Assembly (NCBI GenBank): GCA_026770575.1 | Contig: MU657289.1 | Span: forward strand, 52,910-95,594 | Direction: 5' to 3' | Length of the DNA stretch: 42,685 nucleotides | DNA from: Pelagophyceae sp. CCMP2097 | Lineage: Eukaryota; Sar; Pelagophyceae | Shown: one piece after another, positions 20,657 through 31,300 of the stretch | Position numbering within the stretch: position 1 is the first letter of the stretch | How the letters are laid out: each line of letters begins with the position of its first letter | Notes under the pieces: model-generated | Database searches by the model: none | The model's input: the letters and a program-made list of their open reading frames with translations, nothing else | What the model was told of the DNA's origin: nothing | Made by a program: the position numbers and the translations under genes

Positions 20657-22097
20657 GCCCCCTGGACTCAAAACGCCGTCTTCCGGTTCGGTCCGCACAT
20701 GCCCATCGAGCGGTCGTACGCATCTGCGTTGAAGACGGAGCTCGGCGTGGTCGTGGTTGGCGGGAGTTCGCAGTCGCACGGATTTTACAATTCCACCTCT
20801 TTCCTCGACGCGGCTTTCGCCTTGACCGAGGGCCCGGAGATGAAGCGTTGCCGCGACGGCGCCGCGGTCGTTTCGTTGGATTTAGACCGGGTGTTGGTGG
20901 TGGGCGGGTGCGACGGGGACCGGGTGCAAAAGTCGGGACTTGTCCTCTCGCTCTCGACGAACACGTTCACGCAGGGGCCAAAGTCCGGGCCCGCGCCCTG
21001 GGAAACAACTATCCCATTGAGATCCTATTGAGATCAGACGCGGAGCCTCTAAGACTTTGACGCATCCCGTCGACGCGGCCCTTAGGCTGCGCCTCCGGCG
21101 GTGGCTCGCCGCCGCCGTCCAACTCGACGCCGACCGGATCCTCGTCCTCGGCGGCGAAAGCGAGTCCAACAGCGAGGGTGATAAAACAGACGTGTACGCG
21201 TCCACTGAGGTCCTCGAGGTGGACAAATTCGAATTCGCAGAGGGCCCGCGCATGCTCACGCCGCGCTACGGCTGCGCAGTCGTCAAGCTCGGCGGCGACC
21301 ACGCCATGGTCTTTGGGGGCCATTCAGGCGATTCAGAGTTGAATTCTACGGAGATTCTTAATGTGAAGAACATGACGTTTTCCCACGGCCCCGACATGCT
21401 CTCCCCGCGCCACCTCTGCCAGGCCGTCCCCATAGATTCGCAGCACGTCCTCGTCCTCGGGGGGATCGACGACCAGGGCGAAACTCTTTGCACGACTGAA
21501 GTTTTCAACGTGGATAAGATGACGTTTACGCCCGGCCCCACAATGCTCACGCGGCGCTACGCCTTTACCGCGGCCAGAGTCGACTTTGAAGAAAAGCCGC
21601 GCATCTTTGTCATGGGTGGCAACTCGCCGCCGGACGAAGAGTTGGACCCGGAAAGTGTGGGCCTCGACGAAGAAGACATCTATCTCACCACAACAGAAAT
21701 CCTCTCGCTCGACGCAGCCCACTTCATCGCCACGGATCCACCGCCATCTCCAAAGAAAGAACCGCGCCTATCGCCCGTCGAGGCGCAGGGGATCAAGGAA
21801 GCTCTGGCTGCTATGAGCGCGTCCGAAGCGGCTCGGGCCGCGGTCATCGCGTCGCAAGCGGCACGGGCCGCCAAAGATGCGTCCCGAACCGACGTGTCTG
21901 ATGCGGCTCGAGCCGCGGATTTCATGTTCCAAGCGTTTCGCGCCGCAGACGCGTCCGAAGCGGCTCGGGCCGCCAAAGTTGGCCATTCCAAAACGGCGCC
22001 GTCCACCGAAGACGATTCCCAAGCGGCCCAAGACACCGAAGACGAGTGGGACGATTGGGAAGACGATCAAACGGCGCCCAAGGCACCGGGCGAATAA
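20657..22097 (+). CDS. Kelch-repeat beta-propeller protein
   Basis: Two exons (20657-20982, 21086-22097) join in phase and encode ~445 residues. The kelch blades are plain, each with hydrophobic strand plus GG: LGVVVVGGS, RVLVVGGCDGD, RILVLGGESES, HAMVFGGHSGD, HVLVLGGIDDQ and RIFVMGGN. Each is preceded by a TEV/TEILNV..MTF..GP.ML..R linker. The propeller is followed by an Ala-rich helical tail with repeated ASEAARAA and an acidic C-terminus (DTEDEWDDWEDDQ). The first exon here begins at a CCGTAG|G acceptor, so at least one 5' exon exists. A candidate start is the ATG at 20388, giving an Arg/Ala-rich leader, but the joining donor is unclear. The role is probably scaffold or protein binding. 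A decayed relative lies at 41330-42444. Convergent with the CHD gene, 288 bp apart, with nothing recognisable between them. Confidence 0.75.
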
Positions 22098-22385
22098 CGA
22101 ACCGTGCCCTCTCTGCCCGGCCTCTGGCGACCCGGGGACACGAGCATGGGCCCTCTCCCGGCGCCAACGCAGAGGCTGGATCGTTCCCCCCTTTTGCGAT
22201 TCGAGAGCCTGGCTCCCACCGCGCCACGCTGCCCCGCAAGTCTGGCCACCAGGATGCCTCGACCGGCCCTCGCCCCACCTGCCACGAAACCCCAGACGCC
22301 ATGCACACACGATCAAGGATTCGTCCAACGTCGCGTTGTTAAGTATTTCGAGCGTCGACGTCAGGGTTTCGAGTGCCGGCGGCGG

Positions 22386-25300
22386 CTACGTCAGGTCGAA
22401 GACGGGTTTGGGGTCGACTGGCTTCGGGTCGGAGGGCTCGTCTGTCAGGTCGAACACCTGCGCCCCCGCCGGCCGCGGCGAGGCCACCGCCGACCGAGGC
22501 CGCTTCGTCGCGCTCGACGGCGCCGTCGGCGAGTCTGCCGCGGGGCGCTTCGTCGCAGAGGCCGTCACTGCGGGCGTCGTGGGCGCCACCGCGGCCAACG
22601 GGGGCGCCGCCGTCACTGCAACGGGCGCGGGCGCGCCACCCCGCCACCCCGTCGCCGCGGGCTTCGCCGCCGCCGCGGGCGCCTTGGGCCTCGCCGGCAC
22701 CCCGGCCGCCACCCAGGCCGACGCGGGCGCCGCAGCCACTGGAGATGCCGCGGGCGTCGCCTTGGCCACTGCGGGCGCCGCCTTGGCCACTGCGGGCGCC
22801 GCCTTGGCCGCTGCCGTCACCGCGGCCGCAGCGGGCGCCGCTGCCACCGCGGGCGCTGTGGGAGCGCCACCCCGCCACCCCGTCACCGCGGCCGCAGCGG
22901 GCTTCGGCGCCACCGCCGCGGGCTTCGGGGCAATTGCTGTGGCAGCGCCGCCGCGCCACCCCGTCGCCGCGGGCGCCTTGGGCCTCGCCGCCACGCCGGC
23001 CGCCGCCCAGGCCGCCGTGGGCACCGCCGTCACCTTTGCCGGCGCGGGTGTCGTGGGAGCCGCCGTCACTGCGGGCACCGCCGTCACCTTGGCCGCCGGC
23101 GAGGCCGTCGCCTGCGTCACTGCGGGCACCGCCGTCGCCTTGGCCGCCGCGGCGGCAGCCGCGGACGCGGCCGCCTCCGCCGCCTTCGCCGCCACCGCCT
23201 TCGCCTCTACCGAAGCGCGGGCGTCCACGGCAGCGCGGGTCTCTGCCACGAACTTGGCGTCAGCGTCTGCTTTTGCTTTTGCTTTCGCGTGTAAGGCGTC
23301 GGCTTTCGCCTTGGCGTCTGCGACTCTTTTCGCCTCCTTCGCTGTCGCAGCTTTCAACGTTGCCGCCGCCTTCTGTTCCGCCGCCGCCTTTGCGCGCGCG
23401 TCCACCGCGGCCATGGCTGTTGCGCGGCTTTTCGCCTCTGCCGCAGCCTTGAGCTGCATGAAAGCTTGAGACCTCGCTTCCGCTTCTTTCAGCTCCGAAG
23501 CCTCTAAAGCCATCTTCGAAGCCACCGCCGCCCTCGAAGCAACTTCCGCCGCCGCATTTCTCTGGGCCACCGCCGCATTTCTCTCGGCCGCATTTCTCTC
23601 GGCTTCGTTGAACGCGCGAGCTTCTAAAAGAGACCTCGCCTCGGCCGCTAAACGCGCGCCCGCCTCGGCCGCGGCGCGCGCGTCTATGAGCGGAGGGCCC
23701 GTGGTGCGTGGTGGGCGCGCGTAAGCTTCACAAGCAGCGCGGAACGTTTTCTCCGCTTGGAGCTGCTGCGCCAGCGCCGTGTCCGCCGCAAACAAGAGCC
23801 TTTTCGCTAAAGTGAGGCCCCCCTGGCACGACTTGGCCGCCGTCGCTAAGTGTAGAGCGTGCGGCTTCAAAGAGGAGAGCATGATCGGGAAGACGTCCGA
23901 CGCGGCTACGACCGCCTTATGAGCTGCGATCCGCGCCATTTCGCAAGCCGCCTGTCCCTCGAACATCTTCGAACCCGAAGCGTACAGCTTGAAAGCCGCC
24001 GCCTGGCCGGCGTCTTGAAAGGCCATCGCTGCCACGCCGAAGGCACCCGTGCCTCTGTGAATGCGTTGATTCGCAGCTTTCTGCCACACCAACGCCCTTT
24101 GCAAAAGCTGACCGGGGTCCCGCAGCGCGCCAGTCTCCACCGGCGGCGCCGTTTGCGGCTGCCTTTTCAAGTCGGCGATAAAGGCACCCTCCAAAGCGCG
24201 GCACCGTTCGCGGACATAATTCGAAGCGGCGTTCTTCTTCAAACCGGGAGCCACCGCCACCGACGATCCCGCCGCGGAGGCGGCCTCGCCGAGGGGCGAC
24301 GCGGAGACGGCGGCGGGGACGGGCGTGGACGTGCGGCCCTTGTCCAGCTGAAACGCGATGGCAGGAAGTAAGTCCAACGTCTGCGAAACGCGATCCCACC
24401 GGCCGTACCCCAAACACGCCACGGCGACGAGCATGCGCCGGTCGTGATCCGGCGTCCACGACGGCGCCGGAGCGTCCAGTGCCGGCGAGGCGTCCGCCGA
24501 GACCAGCGCCGTCGAATCCGCCGTCATCGCGTTTGACTTATCGAGAGCGCGTTGGCGGATCTGCGTCTCTGCCAATCTAATCTGCGTCTCCGCCAGCGAA
24601 AAAAAGGCAATCCTCTGTAGCATGCGCTCCGCGCAAAACGGCGGCGCCTGCGCGTCCGCGCTCGCAAAGACGGACCGCGCCACGCTGTCGGCAATGAACC
24701 TAAGATGCCATCGAGCGGGAGACTCCGGAGAGGTTTTACGAGAAATGGGGCTCTGCAAGGACGACTTACGGTGCCACCGACGGCAGCATCGGCGGCGCCA
24801 AGGCGCCGCCCGGCTGCGCAGCCGCCGCCGCGCCCGCCGCCGCCGCGCCCGCGGCGAGCGCCGCCGCCGCGCGGGGCTTTGGCGCCGCCGGGCCTGCGTC
24901 GATCGCGTGCATCAGCAGCCTCTGCACAATCGCCTTCGTCTGATCCGGCCGCACGCGCGCGGGTAAGGCGTAGAGGTCGTGCAGCTGCAGCCACCTGCGG
25001 AGCGCGGGCGTCGACGGAGCGTGGGCGTCTTACGGGAGTCACGCGAGACTCTTCGGCGCCTCGGGAGATCGACTCTTTCTTCGTTGACAACGTTCTTCGG
25101 CGCCTCGGGAGCCCCTGTGAGCCCCCCCGTTTCCCCGCAAACGGACACGCACCACGCGTCGCCGCCGCCTCCCGCCTCGGCTGCGTTGGAGGCGCCCGGC
25201 GCAAAGAGCAAGCCGTGGTTCATCAGCTTTTGCGCCACGGTGCGCGCCAGCATCTCCAGCTTCTTGTCCTCCGCTTCCAACAAAGCGCGCTGCGTCGCGG

Positions 25301-28300
25301 CTCTTTGGGCCAAGGCCTTTTGCGCCGCGACTTGAGGATTGACTTGCGGGTTGTCCGGCTGCGCGACGCGCTGCGGAGACGCGCCATTGGCGAGGCGCGC
25401 GACCTTGTCCGGCCTCCCGACTTCGTCGTCGTCCATGTCGTCGGAATCTGAAGATTCGGGTTCATTTGGCGGGGCCACAAAGTCTTCATCAATCTCGTCG
25501 TCGTTCGACTCGTCATCACTATCAAGAGCTCTTTTACGAGCACCCAGCGCCTCGGGCGGCTTCCGAGCGCGCTTCCCGAAACCTACGAGCGGCGTACGGC
25601 GGAGGCGCCCCTGCCCGCTCCGGAAGCACCCCCGGCCCGCAGGAGCGCCCCCGGCGGCTTCTTGACGCCTCTGCTCCCGCATCGGCGGTCCGCGTTGCCC
25701 GCGCACCGTGCTTGTCAAAGTCCATCACCTGGTCCGACTTGTAACTGTCCTGCAGCAGCGCCGCCCAGTCGAACCTTGCGGCCGGCGAATCTGCCGCTTT
25801 CTCTGCGGCCATCGCCGCGGCAGCAGTCGCCGCGCCCGCCGCCATCGCCGCGCCCTTCTGCGGCGGCGCGCCGGCGACGGCTTCCGCGGGTGCCGCGGGC
25901 GTGGCGAATTGCGAGTCGGCCGTTTTGAAAGACTCCATCAGCTTGCCCAACGCCCCCTTTTGCACCTCGGGCGCTTCCTCGTCTTCCTCGTCGGGGCCAG
26001 ACCGATCCAGTAAAGCGTCCACGGCCGCGTCGTCGTACGTGATGACCTGCGGGGTTGGCGTCCGACAAAATTCGCAACCTCTTGCCCTTTTAGTTTGCAG
26101 CGTTCGCCGGCAAACGTACGCGTCCCCCGGACGCCGCCACAAACGTTGCTCTGCAGCCCGCCGTCGCCGTACTTGCGCGCGCGGCCCTGGACCTCGTCGA
26201 CGTGCTTCTGCCTCGCTTTATCGTCGCTGCCGGGAGGCAGAGGGACCTAATAATCGTCGTCAGGAGAAGTTTGTCAACAACCCTCGCGGGGCAGCAAGGA
26301 CAAACCTCGACGTCTTCGGCCTCGGCGAAGAGCTCCTCCGCGCCGTAGCGCAGGACGTCGTCCAGCTCGCTGCGCGAGAGGGGCTTGTGCGCTTGGCTCT
26401 GAATAGTAAGGGCTTCAAGGCACAATTTCTTCTTCGCCACGTGGAGAATCCGCTCCTCCACCGACGCCCGGCAGACCAAACGATAAACGAGCACCGTCTG
26501 CTGCTGCCCGATGCCTAAGGGAGCGCGTCACTCCTTGGACACCTCTCTCCTGCAAAAGGGCCCGCCGAGGGAAACACGGGCCCGCAGTGCAAGGCACCCC
26601 TCCTCCAAGTGGCGCCTTGATACGGCCCCTCGAGACGGCGCCATTCGACGGCCCCTCGAGACGGCGCATTGAGACCGCTCCTTGACAAGGCCCCTCTTGC
26701 CGGCGCCTTGAGACGGCCCCTCGAGACGGCGCCTTGAGACGGCGCCTTGAGACGACCACTTGAGACGGCCACTCGAGAAGGCGCCATTCGACGGCCCCTC
26801 GAGACGACGCTTCGAAACGGCGCCTCGAAATGGCGCTTTGAGACGGCCCCTCGAGACGGCGCCTTGAGACGGCTCCTCTCGCCGCCCCCTCGAGACGGCC
26901 CCTCAAAACGATCCCGTTAGACGGCCACTCGAGACGGCCCTTCGAAATGGGCCCTAAAAAGATCCGTTGAGGATCTCGACGGCCACTCGAGAAGGTACCT
27001 CGAAACGGCCTCTCCAGAAAGCCCCTCGAAACGGCCCATCGAGACACCGAAATGTCCCCTTGAGACGGCTCTTCGAGACGGTCCTTGGAGACGGTCCCTC
27101 GAGATGGCACCTTGAGAAGGCTCCGCGAGAGGGCCCCTCGAGAAAGTGCCTCGAAGCGGCTCGAGAAAGCCCCTCGAGAGGGCGCCTTTCGACGGCGCCT
27201 CGAGACGGTCCGTCGAAACGCTGTTTGAGACGGCCATTCGAGAGGGGCCTTGACACGGGGACCTTGCAGAAGGACCGTAGTCACAGGGGACCTTGCCGGG
27301 ACCTTTTCACCGGGGCCTTGTCACGGGGACCTTGCAGAAGGACCGTAGTCGCAGGGACCTTGCCGGGACCTTGCGGGGCCTTTTCACAAGGGCCTTGTCA
27401 CGGGGACCCAAGTCGCGGGACTTTGTCACGCCCCAGTGACGAGGTCGACAAAGGCCCCTCTGGTAAAAGTTCCCGTGACGAGGGCCCGTGGGGTCCCTGT
27501 GACTCAGGCCCCCTTGACCAGGTCCCTGTGGCAACGTCGCCTTGACAAGGACCCTCCGACCAGGTCCCTGTGACATTGTCCAATGACAAGGTCGCCGAGA
27601 CGTTTCCCGGAACGACGTCCCCGTCGCAAGGACCCTGTGACGGAGTCCCCATGACAACGTCCTTATGACAAGTTTCCATAAAATTTTTCCCATGAAAGTT
27701 GCTGTGAAAAGGCCGCTGTGACGAGGTCCCCGTGACGAGGTCCCCGTGACGAGGTCCTCTTGCAAGAGCTCCAGAGTCGACGTCCGCGCGACGAGGGCCG
27801 TGGCGGGGTCTTCATGACAGGTCCCTCTGGCAAGTGCCCGTGACGGGGTCCCTGTGACAAAGGTCCCTGTCGAGGTCCCTCTGACAAGGTCCCTCTGACA
27901 AGGTCCCAGCGACGACGTCAATCAGACTCGGCCCCCTTGGCAGTCCAGAGGCCCCTGCGACGAGGGCCCGTGGCCTGTGACAGAGGTTCATTCGACCAGG
28001 CCCCTATGACAATATCGGTCCCTGTGGCAAGGTCCCTGCGACAAGGACCCTGCGGCAAGGTCGCTGTGGCAATAGCCCGTGGCAACGTCCCTGTGACAAG
28101 GTCCCCGTGACAGGGTTCCGTGATTGTCGCTGTGACAAGGCGGTGCCCGAAGTGTCAGTTTTTTGTCTCAAATTGCCTTTTTCTTTTTCTAGTGAGCCCG
28201 ACGCGGCTTTGCGCGGTGCGCTCTCGCGAGAGCCTGCAGGTCGTTGTGCGGGTTCCAGTCTTGGTCGAAGATGACGACAGTGTCCGCCGTGGCCAAATTG

Positions 28301-31300
28301 ATCCCCAGGCCCCCGGCCCGAGTCGAGAGGAGGAAGACGAAGGTATTTGACCTATCGGGGCAGTCCAGAGGGGTCCGGCAGAATGCCGCCCGAGGAAGCC
28401 GCAAGGGTCTGAATGCACACCGGATCAAAGGCGCGCACCCCTTTGAATTGAATTCGTCAATAAGAGCCTGCCTCGACCTCGCCGCGGTGGACCCGTCGAA
28501 CCTGGCAAAGCCAAAATCTTTCAAAGAGAGATAGTCCTCCAAAACGTCGAGCATGCGAGTCATCTGCGAGAAGATCAAGACGCGGTGGCCTCGATCTTTG
28601 AGTTTGTCGAGCATGCGATCGAGCAGCGCCAATTTGCCGGAGCCGTCTAAAAGCCGCTGTAGCCTCTTCTTCCGCCGGTCCTCCGCCTCGCCTTCGTCGT
28701 CGGACAATTCTTCGGGCGCAATTTCGTCGAGTAAAACGGCATGGTTGCACGCCTTGCGCAGTTGCATGACAACGTTTTGTAGACTCTTGGGTTTGGAGAT
28801 TTTCTTCTGCGCCGTGTTATCCACCAGCGACGCATAGTTCTTCGTCAGCAAAGACCGATACACGTGCTTCTGCAGCTTGGAGAGCTCGACGCGCACCACC
28901 AGCTCCTTTTTCGGCGGCAGAGCCGACTTGGCCAAAACGTCGGCTTTCAGGCGCCGAAGCATCCTCCCCTCGAGCAAATGGCGCAATTCCACAAGCTTGA
29001 GAGCATCCTCTTCCCCGTCCGACTCGCCGTCGTCCGTCTGCGCGTCAAAGGCAGAGTCGTCGACGGGCTTCTTGGCCCGAGAGCCTTGGCCGGGCTCATC
29101 CAAGAAGTGCAACAAGTGATGAAGCTCCTCGATCGCGTTTTGCAGCGGCGTCCCAGTTAAAAGCACCTTGTGCCTAAGGGTCTCCGAGTCGGGGGCCATC
29201 TTCCCTTCTCTCGGAGCCCTCGCACTTGCCTCCAGGACGGGTTTTGGTTCGGCCCCAAGACCCGCGCGTTTGCCGGGGTTGTGCCTTTTGGCCGACCCGT
29301 CTTGAAGTGGGCCTGGCCGTGGCCCGAACCCGACCCGAGAAGGCGGGCTTGGCTCGGCAAACCCGAGGCCTCTGCGCGGTCATTTGCAAGGCCTCTGAAG
29401 GGCCCTATCAAGCTGCCGGGCAGGGTTCCTCGCCAGAGACGCGCCTTCGGGCCCTTGCGGGGTCCCTCGACCCTTCCTCGCACGGGGCGCCATATGGTCT
29501 GACAGAGGGCCCGTCTGCGGGTTGACCCTCCGAGGGGTGACCGTCCAAGGTCGAGGGGTCACCGTCAAAGCGACAGTCGCAGAAGACCCGCCGAGGGACC
29601 GTCCAAGGAACTCTCCAAGCGGCCATCCGAGGGACCGCCCAAGCGACCATCCGAGGCACCGTCCGAGCCTCTCGAGGGGGCCGTCTCAAGGCGCCGTTTC
29701 GAATGGCCGTCGAAAGGGGCCGTCTCGAGGGGCCGTCTCGAGAAGCCGGAGATAGGAGCAGCGACGGGTTTTGGTTTGCCCTCCAACCCGCAAGTCGGGT
29801 TTGCCGGGTTTGCGCGTTTTGGCCGACCCGTCGACCCGCGGGTTTGGCCGTGGCCCGACCCAAACCCGACCCTTCGAAGGCGGGTTTGGTCGCAACAAAC
29901 CCGCGACCCTTTGGGTTTGGCACAAATTGAGCAACCCGACCCTTGCCCCAAGCCCTTGCCCCAAGACACCGGCTCCTGCTTCCCTCGCAGCCGTCTGCTC
30001 TCGCACTTGCCTCACTGACGTCTTCCCTCGCCTCCCCACGCCCTCGTTTGCCCGGACGCTGGCACTCACGCGGCGGGGATTCTGGATAAGTCGCGAAATA
30101 AAATGCCTCGCGTGCCGCTCTTCAGACGGTGGCCCTCGTCGACGATCATCGAGCTCCACGTGCGCCGCGCCAAAAAGGCGCGCTCCGCGGTGGCCATTTC
30201 GTACGAAGTGACCTATGTGAATGAGTCTCGGAATTGCTCGGAGTCGCTGTCACGATTGCGGAGAGGTGTGCGCAGGAGACGCGAAAGAGTCTCGAGGGCC
30301 CGTCTCGAGCGTGAGTCAAAGGGCCCATCTCTCGAGGGCCCGTCTCGAGGGACCGTCTCCAAGGCCCATCTCTCGAGGGCCCGTCTCGAGGGCCCGTGTC
30401 AAGAGCCCATCTCGAGGGCCCGCACCAAAGGTCCTTCTCGAGGGGCCGCCTCGAGGAGCCGTCCAAGGGCCCGTCTCGAGGCGTCGCGCGGGCTCGAGGC
30501 ACTCCGCCGTCTGAAAGCCGGTCGCTCCGCAACGACCCGCGGATGTCGCGTCGTCCCCTCGGCGAGGATCATCGGCAGTGTCCCAAGCTCGCCGCTTGAA
30601 GTTTCAAGAACACGGACGCCGCCACGCGCCACGACGTGCGCCACCCAGCGTCGGCCTTTGGTCTTGTTGGCGGCGGACTCCGTCGAGAGCTCGTGCAGCT
30701 TGGTCAGGTCGCGCGCGGCTGCTGTTCCCGATAAAACGACGACGTGCAACCAAGGGCACCAATTCGAAAGTTCGCGTTCCCAATTCGCCAAAGTCGACAG
30801 CGGAGCGATCACCAAGGCAGGCTTCCACGCCGCCTTATCGCTCTTCGGCGCAAAGGCCTCTGCCGAATTTGCGGCGATGAGGCCGGCGGACTGGACCGTC
30901 TTGCCCAGGCCCATCTCATCGGCGAGGATGACGTGCGTCCGCGCCTACGACGTGGCCATCTCATCTTTTGGGGCGGGGTAATCTCATCTTTTGGGGCGGG
31001 GATTTTGAAGACGCCGCTTGTTCACCGACGCCTTTGCGCGGAGCCAGTTGATCCCGTCAAGCTGGTAACCGTGCAAATTCCCGCCGACCATCCAAGGAGG
31101 TTGCGTATCCAACGGCTTATTCTTCGTCGCCGCCGCGACCACCCCAAAGGCCACCGTCTCCGCCGTCGCGACGCCCTTGGCCGCCCGCTCCTCGAAAGCC
31201 TCGACCGTGCCCGGCTGCGCGAATAGAAGAACATCTCTCTCGAGTTCCCACGTGGCTTCGTCGTACGAGAGCCCTTCCCACTTCACCAAAAGGTGGCGGC

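Larger units (their letters stand above)
29187..30069. repeat. CHD intron 5: dispersed elements plus array
   Basis: The intron runs from the GTGAGT donor at 30069 towards an acceptor AG at 29175-29174, and is almost wholly repeats: dispersed-element copies at 29225-29365 and 29755-29945, and CTCGAGGGGCCGT-type array units at ~29500-29740. It separates DEGH from LLTGTPLQN in the ATPase. Confidence 0.75.

Noticed and set aside
21877..23469. A 530-codon plus-strand open frame of Ala/Thr/Val composition
   Set aside because: It is the complement of the Ala-rich CHD exon 13, whose frame carries SANT-like and terminal motifs. The plus frame has none and begins inside the kelch gene.
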